This document shows positions 20,584-35,500 of a stretch of 64,000 nucleotides of DNA, one piece after another. The translations under genes were made by a program, and so were the position numbers. This stretch comes from Megalonaias nervosa (lineage: Eukaryota > Mollusca > Bivalvia > Unionida > Unionidae). The notes under the pieces are model-generated. The model was not told the DNA's origin. It was given only the letters and a program-made list of their open reading frames with translations, and did no database searches. The stretch covers positions 62,001 through 126,000 of the forward strand of contig JAECUM010000846.1 of assembly GCA_016617855.1 (NCBI GenBank), given 5' to 3'. Positions within the stretch are counted from its first letter, which is position 1. Each line of letters starts with the position of its first letter.

Positions 20584-23500
20584 GTATGTTTGTACCTTTT
20601 TAGCCTAGAACAGAAAAGATCCCAACTGTTTGTTGGTAATAATTTCTTGCTCATGATCAAGTGGAAAAAGATGATGATACTTCTTTGATACTGTTCCCTT
20701 TTTATTGTGCCAGCTCAGTGCTGAAAGAAATTTTTTTTTAGACACAGGCCTAAGGTTGGTGACTTAAATAAACTCACAAAGTCCTGACTGAAATTCCACA
20801 AGGCTGGACTCCAATATCAACATGCCCAGAATTTCATCTATTTTAATATTGTCACACAACGTTGCAATGGCTACAATTTGAATATAAATTTAATAGGGTT
20901 CAAAGGTGTTTGAAGGTAATGCAGGTGTCATTAGTGTTCATCATTACACTCATTAAGGACTGGATATTCCTGGTGTTCAAACTTCTCTGCTGGATTCTCT
21001 GAGTGAATCCTAGTCAGAATTGAGTTGATGTAGTTTGATGTGTTGTTTGCAGTATGTGCAAAGAATAGTGCCCCCTTTTTACTGGCATGCATCACAAAGT
21101 AAAACTCTGTCAACCATGAATTCTGAGATTTATTTTTGTTGGGCTTTGCTGATAGTTAATTGCTTCCTAAATCGGCTTCAGTAATGATTTACACTTAACA
21201 CTATTCAGACAATGGAAATGATCATGTGTTGCATTTTATATATGTACTAATATCCAATTTCAAAGAAACATTGCTGGTGTTCACAAACTTGTCAAAAATA
21301 ATTATATATGGCTTAAACATTCTCATTCAAGGCAATGATTTGTAATAACTTTTGTTTTTGTACACACACAGAGCATCTCGTTGTTTTAACTGTAATGGAT
21401 TGTGCCACTTGCAGATCCTACCTATGCAAATTAGCACAATGGGCTCACCCACTGCAGCCTTCAAATTCTTACTAGCTATTGTCTGTCAGTTAAGCAGTAT
21501 GTGAAATGGTGGTTTATACCTGACCTCTTTGCCTTTTAATTGCTGTTATTTAATCTGGCCAAGGGATAATTTTACATTAACTCCAATCATGATTGTTTAC
21601 TGTTTATACATGCTACATGTAACGGGCATATACTATAAGTGGTGTTTTTTGTGTGTTTTATTTTTCCTGTCTTAGAAGATTACTGAAAATTGTGTTGTTT
21701 CGAAACACGATGTGTCAGGTGATTTGGAAGTGCAAAATTGTAATTTTAGCATGACACACTATGCTATAATTTGATTAAAATCAGATCTCAATTTCACATA
21801 GGACATTGGTGATCTGATTTAGATTGGCAGGTATGTCAGCATCTTGAAAACACATTTACACATTTCATCAGCGCAATCAACATTTCCTCAAGCAATTTAG
21901 AATATTATTTGATAAGCCCGACGTGCGCCTCACTTAGATTGCATGATGGGTCCGATCTAAAATTAGAGGGGCATCAGACTATCAGATTTGTTAGCACTGC
22001 AGCTTTTAAATCCCATATAGCAAATTGTTTATATATGCTAAAGTTCTGTATATTATCAAAATATGAAAAATGGTCCAGCTAAGGTTTTGTTCTGTCCCTA
22101 ATGGTTTTTGTTTGCAGTGAAAAAAAGTGCCAGAATATATTGTCATAAATTAACTTGCTAATGAAAGTTATGGTACTTATTTATATTTTTTAATACAATA
22201 AAATGTATATTTTCTGTTTTTTATATGCAGTTGAAAAAAGTTGCAAATATTGCATTTTTGCCTTTTGCCTCAGCAACTTAAGCACCTAAAAAATGCATAG
22301 TTAAATGCATCAATTATATGTGTTACACATTTTTCTAATGTAATACAATCTTGGAATCTCATAAATGCCCTTTGCATTCACTATGTTTGCTTTTTGAATT
22401 TTTTGTTCTAGTTTTATGTTTGACACTGAACAGCCTATAACATCTATAACATTTCACTTTGCATAACAATTTCACCCTAACTAATTAAAAACACAGAAAA
22501 TGTTTGTGGACTAGATGTAAATACTTAGAATGTAAAATCATGCCTTCTATGAAATTATTTTGATCAAATTTCACTCAAAACATATTCAATTACTTTGTGT
22601 TAAGCCATGACAATTAAGAATATAAGCTCTGTAATGCAATTTCAGTTAAGAATATAAGTTCCATACTGCAATTTTTAAACAAATATGGCCTATTAGTGTC
22701 CTTTTTGCATAGTTGTTGATATCAGAAGGTTAAATTATCACTGCATAATGAATTTTCTTCAAAATGATTCAAGGAGAAATCAAAATTACTGCTGATACAG
22801 CATTACAAAGCCATAACTTACTTCCATAATGTATAACATCACTAACCAGACAATGAGCAATGTGTGCCTTGTTACGATAAACAAATCTTTTCCATTGACA
22901 TTTTTGGGTCCTTTTTCTTATTTAAAGGCTGAAAATGTTTATTTCTCAGAAAACTTCAAAAAGTTTCCATTTTGAAAAACATTAAAATTCATTAAATTTA
23001 TTTCAGAACTTGGACCATTTTCCTGGGATTGGGTGATAGGTCTTTATTCTATTTATTTCTTTTTTTTTTGTTGAATTAAGATAAACATACATATAAGCAT
23101 GATCACAAATGACTCTCCATAGCAGTGTTATCTGTATATTAGTGTTTTTATATGTATATATTGTATTGTCAGAAGGTATAAATTCTAATTGGTATAATAT
23201 TTGATCTACATATTCATAAGAAACTTACATGAATAACCTTAAGTGTATTTTCAATGGAAATCTTTTGATCTAATTTATACTTGCATCAGATACTCTGACT
23301 GATACTTTGGTTGATATTAGCCACTTTATTCCTTGCAAATGATATTCATGAACCACAATACTGCTACTATGTGAGTAAAGTGACATCCCAATTATAACTG
23401 ATTTTGTTTTGTTAAAGGTTGACAAGGATTTATTTTGCTTTCATATTTTCAGATCTATAGTGCATAATCTCAGCATGTTATTTGACAAGGATAATATTTG

Positions 23501-26407
23501 CCTTGAATTAGGGCACTGTGCAGACAAATAGGTTATAGTGACCCAATGCTCAGAGTGTAAAAGCAAAAAATAAAAATCTGAAGAAGCAAGGATGAACCTC
23601 GCAGTAATTTTAGTTAATAATTTATACACTTGCCACAATTGGAATAATTAATACTGATATTTTGTCAAATGAACATGCTCATCTCGACACTTAATTCTAT
23701 TTGCATATAAAAGTCTAAATTTGCTTGGCAAAGAAAATTGATGACCTTGGTTAATTATTATAAAAACTGTATAGTCAGCATTTTATTTTGAGATCTGTCA
23801 GAATTATAAGACTTTAAATTCAGTCAAATAAGTCTTTGCTTGCAGTTCTTTTCTTCAAACATTTCTTTTCTTTAACAAGATTCAGACAAAGAGGCAAGCA
23901 AAAAGCCCAGAGGTAGGCCAAAGACTGTGTTACAGATACAGAAAGAAGTGGAAGCAGCAGCAGCAGCAGCCAAAGCGGAAGCCAATAAATCTTCCTCCCA
24001 ATTTCCCAAGTCCCAGGCTTCCACTCTAATCCACCACCTTCCCCAGCCTAACCAGGGGCCAAGACCTATGACATTGACCAGTGTACAGTCATCACAGGGT
24101 TCTTCATCCTCCTCATCATCCACTGGCATACTCTCCCGAATTCTGCGTGGCCCCAGACCAGAGCAAGGAATCTTGAGTCAGTCCCTGGGAGCCAGCAGTC
24201 AAATGCATGTGCAGGTTGGTCAGGCCCCAAATGCAGCACAGCTTGGGGCCACGCCCCAAAGGGGAACAATCCCTCAAACAGTACACACACAGAGACTCGG
24301 CCAAGAGAAAGTGGGACCTCAACTTGGAAATTCTCCACAGTCAATGGTTTCACGGTCAACCCCATCACCAAGCAGAGATCGTCAGTCTTCAGCCAGCGTG
24401 GAAAGTCAGCCACTCACAAGGACCCCTATCACTGTACCAATAAAGAAAAGTTTGTCCCCATCACGACTAATATATCAGGCCCAGTCTCCACCACAGCAGG
24501 GGATGGTGTCATCTGTTCCCAGTACAGTGGTACCAACAAGAGTGACGTCTTCACCCCAGCAGCAACAGCAGCAGTTGCAGCAAAAACAACAGCATCAACA
24601 ACAGCAGCTGCCACCACCACAGCAGCAGAAATCTTTTTCTCCAAGTCATGTCACCCCACGGCCAGGTGGTGTGGCTACTGCATCACAGACCCTTGTGAAG
24701 ACAACTGTAGAAATGCCACAGGTTATCCAAAGACCCCAAGGTTTAGTACATGTCAGCACAGCGGCTGGGAACAGTCAGATCCTAAATAGACTTGTAATTC
24801 CAAATAGAGTAGTTTCCCAGTCCAGTCAGCACATGGACTCTGCAAGATTGCCTCCATCAACTATCCAACAGACACGACCCAGCCAGGCTATTGTGGTCTC
24901 AACCCAACCTCAGCCTGCTCATATGCACACCAGTGAGCACAGAGTATCTCCAGTTCATCCAAAGGTGTCAACAATAAGAAGGACTCCCTCACCTGCTCAT
25001 ATTCGTTCTCCCTCTCCTGCCCATGTTTCCATTAGCTCAGAAGCAAAACCACCAACCAGCCTGCACAACAGTCCAGCAGCATCAGTCAGAGAAGTCCATA
25101 CTCAGCCAGTCAACTTGAGTCTGCCTTCTCAGATGCGAGGAACTGGTCATTCAGTACCGGACAGGTATCAGATCCTCCACAGCATACACCTGCCTGCTGG
25201 TCTGAACCAAGGAGGGAAAGGTGAAGGACCAAATCGGGTGAGTCTTGGGTGGTCATGGACACTATTACCATATATGCTGGCATATAATTCACTTCCGACT
25301 GCAAACTGTATAAACCCGAATCTCTCATCACATACCGTGCTGGTCAAAGCAGTTTGTTTGGACTAATTTGTAAAATAAAGAACATTGAACTGAATCAGTC
25401 CTTGCATACTGTGCAAACAGATCTGTGCAGTTTGTTGGGAATAATCAGCAGAACAAACAACCAGGACACGGGTCTACTGGCACATTATATGATAGCAGAT
25501 CACAGTCTACGTAATTTGTTTGATTAATCACTAAAACAAACAACCTAGACCATGATCTGCTTGAGCATTATGTGATGGCAGAGCATGGTCTGTGCATATT
25601 TTGAGGACAAATCAGTAAAACACAACCAAGACCCAGATCTGCTGGAACATTATGCAATAGTAGATCAGGGTACATGCAGATTGGTAAGACTAATCAGTAG
25701 AACAAGCTAGTCCCAGATGTGCCTGTACATGCAATGGCAGATCAGGATCTATCTAGATTGTTTGGACAAATCAGTAGAACAGAAAACCAGAACCCAGATT
25801 TGCCAGTGTATTAGATGGCAGATCAGGGTCTATGCAGTTTGTGAGAACTGGTCAGTAGAACATACAACATAAACCTTCATCTGCTGGTGCAGTATATGAT
25901 GGCAGATCAGGGTATGTGTTGTTTATAGTTTTTAAAGCAACTATTTTCATGCAATGATTGGAGATCTATTAACATATATTTTGCTCCCAAAATTATTTTA
26001 TCTGTAACCCTTCAACCCTCTGAGCCATAAGCACTTTTAATACTTTGATTTTCATGTTGTCATCATCAGCCATGTGGAGATTGATGTTAAATCATTTATG
26101 AACCATTGGCAAGACATACAGTGATACTCCATTATACATGTAGTATGTTGATTGGAATTCAAAAACTCTTTTCATGTTATGTCATGAAATGTTTGTTTTC
26201 GTTACTTTTAACAGCATTTATCATATTATTGGCTGTATCATGCTAAGGAAATGGGAGCTAAGTTCCTTTTCCAGTGGCAAACTGAGGTAGCTGACCTGGG
26301 TTGGCCAGGGCAGGTGTCAAACCCATGACCATTTGATTATAAAACTGATGCTGTGCCAACTAAGCTACCGCAGCGCCCATAATGAAATGTATCATGAAGT
26401 ATCAATA

Positions 26408-26502
<95 letters not shown>

Positions 26503-29500
26503 TTTGGAGTTTTAACGTACCATTAGCAATTTTTCAGTCATATCGCTACGATGTCTGCAGTATGGCAGTTTATAATGATATCTTGCACTGGGGAATCATG
26601 CCACAGACATTTGGCATCATATCCCACCCAGTCACATTATCCTGGCACCAGGCCAGCCAGTCCTAACACTAACCTCTTAATGCTGAGTGCCAGGTGAGGC
26701 AGCTGCTAGTATCATTTTCATAAGTCTTTGCTATGACTTGTCGGGGGGTTCGAACCCGCAGCCTCCTCCATCCGTGGCGGACACTCTAACAACTTTTGGC
26801 TGTATGGGAAGGGGGTGAGAGAAAATGGCCTTAGATACCATCTTACATAGATCCATATTAAATATGAAATCCTTGAAGCAGTGACCTGTGTTAATTCCAT
26901 ATTTAACATTATCATGTATTCAAATTAGCATAATACTTAATTTGTTGCTAATAAATTTGCAATAACTTATGAAACGCTATATAGTATATTTTTAGAAATA
27001 TTCATGCAGGACATGTTCAACTGGACAGATGTTTGACTGACAATAAAATGCCCAAATCAGATATAGGGAGTTTCTGATAAAAAACTTATATTTAGGGTAA
27101 TAAAAGTAAATTAACTTAAACTCATTCAAGGGCATTTGACCTTGTGATGTACTTGAGATGAGCATAGCAACAGGTGTGAAACTGCCTACTGTATGTAGTA
27201 CAATGTGGCCTCAAAACTAGCCTTATCTAAGTTTGGAAGTAACCATTTGATATCATGGGTAATGATCAGTCTTTGAAAAACAGTCCAAAAGACAGAAGCA
27301 GGAATAATTTAAATAAGCCCTATATGGATTGAAATGTATCTTGATATTATGAATTTGCACTACTGCACAACAAAGTGACATGATCAGTTTTAACAAAAGA
27401 ATCCCTTCACTCCTAAATCTTAAATGGTTCTGTTCCAGTCTCCAGCTACAGTAGTAATACATGTAACAGTCAAGCATTACAATGATAAGTGGCCTTTGTA
27501 GATCATAGTGATTTTAAGCTGATATGAACAGAAGTTATGATTTAGGAATTTTAAAGGATAGTCAGAACTGAGTCATATGATGACTTTAAAACTTTAATGA
27601 GATATAATGAAGCGATATATATATATATATATATATTTCTGGCACTAACTTTCAAAGGTAAGATGAGGTAAGATGCATTTGAATGTGGTAGTGATCAATA
27701 GTAATTCTGATTATTTTCCAACAATAGTCAAACATTTTCTGGACCTCTGTAATATATTGATACACAAAATAGTTCATTACACTCATTAAGGATATACATT
27801 GGGGATAGAATTTATTGTTTACCAAGGAACTGATTGATTTTCTGCAGCTGGTCATGTAAAGATTGGCCATTGATGCAGGTAAGCTGGTACAGTCAGGTAC
27901 CCTGTACCCATAAGACAGTTATTGCCATTATGGCCGTACCACAATTCTGGAAAGACAGGATCAGTGGGTTGGTACCATACCAGTAAGATATAGAAATCTA
28001 CTTGCACCACTGGGATTGGCTGACAATATGGCCAAGACACCTGTGCATGATTGTTTAAAATGCAGCACTGAGTAGTGTAAGTAACTGTTTGCTGTTGAAT
28101 TATTGTTAATAATTTGCAGTTACTTATTAGGTAGGTAAATTAATTTATGGATTTTTGTTACAAACCTATTTCAACCACTGGTACATTAGTGTGCATGTAG
28201 GTTGACTGAATAGGTGTTGGTGGTTTCTTGTTTTCCCAGGATTGAACAACAGTTTACACAATGCATTGAAGACAAACACAAAGAAGAATTCTTATTATTG
28301 TCGATAGTCTTGAATGGAAAGTCATATTGACATGGGGGTTTTCACTGCTAAAGTTCTTATGTCAGGTTGGGTCTAAATGAAATGGTGCCGTTGGAATATC
28401 CGATATGGCCACCACATCAGCAATCTTGAATGGATACTCCTCTAGAATAAATGGTCATATCAACATGGGGTTTCAATAAAAGACTTATTATGAAGTCGAG
28501 TTGGTTCTAAATTAAAATGGTGCTGATTAGACATTCAGTGTGGCCACCATGGCAGTCAGCTTGTTATCACTATTCATGAACACAGCACCATATCAACATG
28601 GGTTTTCACTGAAAGACTTCTTTTAATGTGTAGTCTGTAAAAATGGTGCTGATTTAATGACCAATATGGCAGCCATGTTGAAAATCTTATCATCATTACT
28701 CTTCATAAATGGAAAGTCAGACACATGGGGGTTTCCAGTAATTACGTTTTATGCTGTTGCTCCTAAATGAAAATGATACCAGTTGGATATCAAGTATGTC
28801 CACCATCGGATCCATCATGAAGATCTTGTTATCACTATTGCTATTGAACACAGAGTCATATCAGCATTGGGTTTTCACTGGAAGACTTACTAAAATGTCG
28901 AATCAGTGTAAATTATGCCAGTCCAATGATCAATATAGACACTGTGGCAGCCATTTTGAAAAATCTTTTCACTACTGCTCATAAAATGAAAGCATGGAGT
29001 TTTCATCAAAAGACTTATAATGTCTAGCTTGTCCTAAATTAAAACGGTGCCAATCTGACTTCCATTTGGTACCATAGAAGCCATTTTAAAACCTTGCTAT
29101 TGCTACTCTTCGTATTTTCATGGTCATATTGACATTTAGTTTTCACCAAAAGACTTCATATTATGTCTGGTTGGTCCTGGATCAGAACAGTGCTGACTGG
29201 CATCTAATATTGCTGTTATGGCAGTGAATTTAAGACTCTTATTCTTGCTACTTCTAAATGAAAACCCATGGGATTGTCACCAGAAAACTTCGTATGGGGT
29301 CTAGTTTATCAAAAATGAAAATAATGCCATTCTGACATCCAATATGGCTACCATAGTTGCACACAGGAAAATTGATATAGTAACTTACAGAATGGATGAC
29401 ATTGTCAACATGGGTTGTCATATCGACATGAAGTTTTACCAAAAGATGCCTAGTTGGTTCTAAATGAAAATGATGCAGATCTGACGTCCAGTATGGCTGC

Positions 29501-32500
29501 CATAGCTTCCCATTTGAAAGCCCTTTCAATTGAAATTTGAATTATGGTTATGTTTTGGACTTCTCCTTATTCATGTGTGCCTATGCATATGCAAGTGATA
29601 GCTATGCAACTGACAGATTTGACATTATTGCAACATTACAAACTTGCTTTTCTTATTTCAGGTATTTGTACCTGTGAAGATCTAGTTGTTGCAAATTTAC
29701 CATTACGTTTCATTCTTTTACTGAAGGATTTTTGTTTTAATATGATATATTACTCGACGATTTAATTCTGGTGGTACGATCCAAAAACATATGTCATCAA
29801 GGATCCATCTTTTACATTCTATGGCATTTATGTCTATTTTCAGTTTTGACCTCTCCTCAGCATTATCAAATATCGCATTGATAATCATAAAAAAAATTAT
29901 TGATTGATGCAGGATCTGTTTTAGAAGTGAAAATTGGGAGTCAGATCACTCTACAATTTAAAAATTGCTGTTTCTAACATGTATTTATGTCTCTTCTGCA
30001 GAATCAAATATCCCATTAATAATCAAAATGAAAGTAGATGCTGGATCTATTCTTGAAATGAAAGTTGGGGGCCAGATCTCTCTGCCATTTAAAAAAGTTG
30101 AGTTTCTTGTTTATGTTCAGTGTTGATAGTGCCATTGCAACTTTGTATTAATTGATTTATTTATTTGTGACTTTGTCTCGTGACAAGTAATTGGCATGTA
30201 TTCACAATGCTTTTATCATTTCTTCAAGATCACTTTAGGATAATGCGCCTGCAGATCAGGGTCTATGATGTTTATTTAACTGATTACTTTTTGCTCCTAA
30301 CAAATTGCACAGACCCAGAACTGCAAGTGCATTAAGCAGTGGCAGATCTGGGTCTGTGCAGTTTGCAGTTGGGTTTGTCTTATAAGTGAGTATATACCTG
30401 GTAAGGTATCAGTGGCAACACGTGTATCATTGGAAAGACATGTATTGTTGACAAAATATATGTATCAAATTTCACAGTGTTGTTCATAGTTACTATTAGC
30501 ATAGATTTCAGCATTAGGTTGTTGCTTTAAATCTACTTTTAAGACAAGAAAAATCTGGCATACTTCAGTTAACACATTTTCAAAAGCAACATCAGAGTTG
30601 CATCCCTTTGGAATAGGTTAGAGGTCATTGGGGTTAATATTCCATTACTCTCAGTGGTGTATAATAGAGCTTGATATCACGTTTGTACCATGGCATACCA
30701 TGGTATTTCTGAACATATTGTGATAAATACCACAGTATATCACAATTATGTTAGTGACCAACTATTTAATGTTCAGGGGCACGGCCTGGTCTTTTTTTAA
30801 AAAACAATTTACAGCTGTTAGTAGCTGGAAATTTATCTTGCTCAGATGTGTCTTTGTTAATAGTTGTATAAGTTGTCATCTTAAATTGTAACTAAAATGG
30901 GATGATTAAGCTAATATTATAGCTGACACCATGTAAAAGACGATGTGCAGACACTTGAGAGTTGTTCATAAAAATAGGAACTGATGGCACTGAAACTTAC
31001 AATTTACTAGCTACATTATTGAGAAGATAGGCAGGGAAACTTTGAGTGGCATGCCAACACTGAGGCAAAATATTTATCAGAGGGGTCCAGTAACCATAAA
31101 ACATATTCAGCAAATGAGAAAATGTTTTGTGGACTTAAGAAGTTATGTAGAATTCAAATGGAAAACGATTGCTCTCCTGAAACTCTTAGAATGATCATCA
31201 GTCTTAACAAAGGAATACAGGGGCTTAACACATAAACATGCAGAAGTTTATAGCTAAAAAAGGAATTTTGTCATAAAGGTTTCCAAAAAATTTAGATTTG
31301 GCCCAAATATCTCTCATCCAATACAACATCCCAATTGGACACCATATTAGCATACATGACACATTTCAAACATGTGATTAAAGGATCATAAATATGATTA
31401 TATTTGTAATATTCAGAATTACCTTGTGACAAATTACACTTGTAAAAAAATAATTTTTTAAAATTATCTTGCCACATAGAATGAACACGTGCTGTTAACA
31501 CAGTAGAATCTGTCTTGAAAGACCACTGTTATGTGAGACCACCTGTCTTGAAAGACCTTATTCTCAATGCAGATTTATTGATTATATAGTGTTATGACCT
31601 GTTATGAGAGACCACCTGTCTTGACAGACCATACTTTTTTGGCAGAAGGGATGGTCTTTCAAGACAGGTTATACTGTATTAGTCTTTAGACAGTCACTAA
31701 TATTTTACATTTGAAACTGATTTTTCACTATGGAGCATGACAGATTGACCCATATTCAGAGTCTCATTACTCTGTACAAGTTGCTCATAGTTTTAATTCA
31801 GCGTTCATGAAAAGACTCGGAGCTCCGTTAACATCCAAGATCAGTTATTTGAACGTGCTTGTGATTCTGTGAATGATGTCAACAGCTAACCAATGGTAGT
31901 ATGTTTTACAACCAGAACTTAGTTTGTAGTGCAAAATTACATTGTGTACTGGAAAATGACATTGTTCCTTGTTGTATATGCATGGCTAAATACAGTCTTA
32001 TGCATGTTTTGTGTGCCATGATGTACAGGGTCTCAGACATGTACTCACTTAGTGGTCGAATATTTTAAACTTTGTGCAGCAGAGTTTTCAAAGTCTTGAT
32101 GTGCTTATAACAGATAATAATAGAAACGTCAGTATTACCTTCCGAGAAAGTATTTATTTAGAGCCAAGTGATAAAGATAACGCTGTTGCAAAGTGCATAC
32201 AGCTAACCTCTGATGTACATGATTGTCGCATTCCAAATACTGGTCACATAACTTAAAATCATGTCACTCAAAATTTTTGGTTCACTGCCTTTAATTTTCA
32301 ATGAAAATTTGTATTCAGTTAACTTTAATACAAGCCATTTTAGCCGTTTATGAATCCAAATCTATTTGTTTTGGACAAATAATTTCATGTTTTTAGTATT
32401 CGCTAATTAAGTTTTAAAAAATTCATATGAAATTGTGTTAACTCAAATTTTGCATAAGTCCACCTATACCTGTATGAATAACACTGTCCTTGCAGTTTGC

Positions 32501-35500
32501 TGAATAAAGAATGTGAACAACAACGTGTCCTATTCAGTTTGAAAATAGTGACAAGTTAGTATTAAACAGAATCTCTAGAATTATATATGCCATTTGAGAA
32601 AGAGAGGATCAATTTTCATTAAATGAATATCGTCCATATAAAGATCTTGGATCATTTGAATTACCATGAAACACCCCACTGAAACCTCTGTAGGCAATTC
32701 AGTGACGATTAAATGTTAAAAGTGTAGCTACAGTTGTCGAGTTGTTACTAATTAAGCACCAATTAACAAATCACACAAAAATGTATTGTTTAGATGTCGT
32801 CAGGCATATTTTCAACTGCAACTTAAAACTGAAATAAGATGTTGTGAAATTTCAGATTTTTGTACATGACTCTTAACTACTGTATGCTCCTATTCACAAA
32901 AATGTATTGAATTTTTCATGATTGCCTTGAACATTTGGCAAACTTTAGAACTATTGTCAGGTTGACCTCAGTCTGAATAATCTGAAATACTAATACACTA
33001 AATATTTCAAAATTTGGTCCCATTGACAAAATAACCAACTTGTGCTGCCGTGACATAGAACACCATATGAACCAATCAACCAACCAGCCAACCATCCAAC
33101 CAACCAACCAACCAACCAATTAACTGACTCATTTTACAGTGAACAGACCTTTTTACAATAGGTGTGTAATATTGTGCTTATTTAACATGTTTTATTGACT
33201 GAAATTGCTTCAAAACTTTTATCTTTTTTCAGGTTACCACCCTCTTATCACAAAGAGACGTAACTGTTTAATATCCTCAGGGAATGTGTTGAGCAGTCTG
33301 TTATGTGTAATTTACAAGAGTTAAAAGACAGTTTCAGGGACTGCATGACATTGTTCATAGTGGATGAAGTAACTGTTTTGGTATTGATAAGAATTTTTTA
33401 TGTTACTAGGTCAGGTCATCCGAGAGTGAGGCACCGTATAGAGATCTCCTGCAAAACATTCAGCGATCTCAGCAGCAGGTTCAGTCATCCCTAATGCAAA
33501 GTGGCTTGTCCCCAATCACGCCCATGGATTCTGAGGATCCCAGTGCTCAACATCCATTTCAATTCATCACATCCAGGCAACAACAACAACAACAACAGCA
33601 ACAGCATCTGATACAACAGCAGCAGCAGCACCAGGCTGTCAAGCAGGAGGTTGGTGTTTCTCAACCACAATCATCAGTGCAAAGACATCCTAGTCAGCAT
33701 CAAATGATTAAGGATGAGAGAAAAACTCCATCACCTCAGCCTCCTGTTAATGCTGTTAAAGCAGTTCCTAGTTCCAATCCTGCTCCTGTGAAAGTTGTTA
33801 TACGTTCTCATGTGGGGGAAATCAAACAACCAGTTGTTAGTCTACTTCGCCTGCCAACAACAATTACATCTACCAATGTAGAGAAACAATCGACTACAGA
33901 GGTGAAAACTGTTGCTAGCTATCCATCCTCAGTTATGTCATCTGCTTCTACAACCGCATCTGCATCTTCCAGCATGCCTCAAGGCACTTTCAAACACTGG
34001 ACGGTCCCAGCATCACATAGCATGCAAAGGGTGACACCCCCACATCCACCTAACCCCTTCACCTTCCCAGCAACCCCACCTGTCACCATGGTGACGACAA
34101 TAGCATATCAATCTTCCAAGCCACATGACAGCGTTGCACAGCCACAGCAGTTGGACCTTGATCAGGGAAAGAAGCAGCGACACAGTAGCAGTGAAATGCC
34201 AAAGCTGTCTCCGATTTCAGACAGCCCTCGACGCAGTAGCTCAAGGGAGTCAGATACTAAGGAGAAACTTATTCCAATTGTGAGATGCTTCTAATATAAT
34301 TTAAATTTTTAGGTTAAACTCTATTTGCATCAGCTGAAAAAAAAAAGAAATCAAATATTGCTTTTAATAGTTAAAAAAATTCCTATAGCTTATGCACGTA
34401 AAAGTCAATAATAAAGTTTGGATTAAATTGTAGTTTTTCAGGTGTGGGGTTGTATGATAAGATCAATAACTGATTAAGTCAGTCCTAGCGGTAACTCTTA
34501 CAACTTTAATTAGATAACCTCTACATCAGTGGTTCCTAAAATAGGCGGTACCACCCCCTTGGGGGCAGTGGGATTACTGAGGGGGGTGCTAATGCTGACT
34601 AATACTTTTTATGGGGTAAGGTAGGGTGGCGCTGAGGATAACCAAGGGGGCAGTGACCTGATAAAGTTTGGAAACCACCGCTGTACATCTTGGGGTTCTT
34701 TCCTTGTATTATTGACATTATAAATTTCCAAACTTTTCAGCTCGCCTCTATGAAGTAATGGAGGGTTATTGTACCATGTTGTCATTAGTGCCTGCACATG
34801 TATAACAATATATGTGTACAACCTCATTGCATCACAGCCATTTTTTCTTCCTAGGTCCGAGGCACCAGTTTGAAATGGGTTTCTTAACATTTACCTACAG
34901 ACAAGGGGGTGGGGGAGCTAACATTGTTCATTTATAGTTTTACCTGTAAAATCAAAACAGAATGCAGAATAAATGCATTGGAAATGAAGTACAGAAAGAA
35001 ATTACAAACAAAATGATGAATAAATTTTAAAGAAAACAGTGAATGCAAAATGAAGAATGGTGAATAATAAACAAAAATGGAATGAAACACAATGCTTTGA
35101 TTAATTTATATGAAAATTGATTACTTTCACAAAACCACAAAATTGAGTCAAGAATTCTTTGCATGATAATCCAGGTTTAGATTCTAAGCTTACAGTTATT
35201 CACCTCTTACAAGCTATGACATTGTTTTTACTGAGCCTGACAAAAAAAATAACAGCCTTTGATGTGTTGACATCAACACCAGTGTTTGCATCAGTACAGT
35301 CTTGAACAAAACAAAATAAGAAATAAAATTGGCTGAAAAATACTCAGTATTTATACACTTGTTATATTTTAATTAATTGTAAATTCAATGCTGTTAGTTG
35401 CTATTTATTGATTTACTTTTTATTGTAAGACATATATGAATGTTATAATTCTTTCCCATTGGTAAATGCATATTCATTTTGTCCCAAAGGAGCAAGATCA

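Noticed and set aside
23872..24644. Minus-strand ORFs opposite exon 2
   Set aside because: They are mirror frames of a low-complexity coding exon, with no independent support.
26313..26380. Possible functional tRNA gene (box A and box B present)
   Set aside because: The acceptor and other stems do not pair, and the sequence continues into a SINE-like body.
26333..26666. Cys-Val repeat ORFs
   Set aside because: They are the translation of the (GT)n microsatellite.
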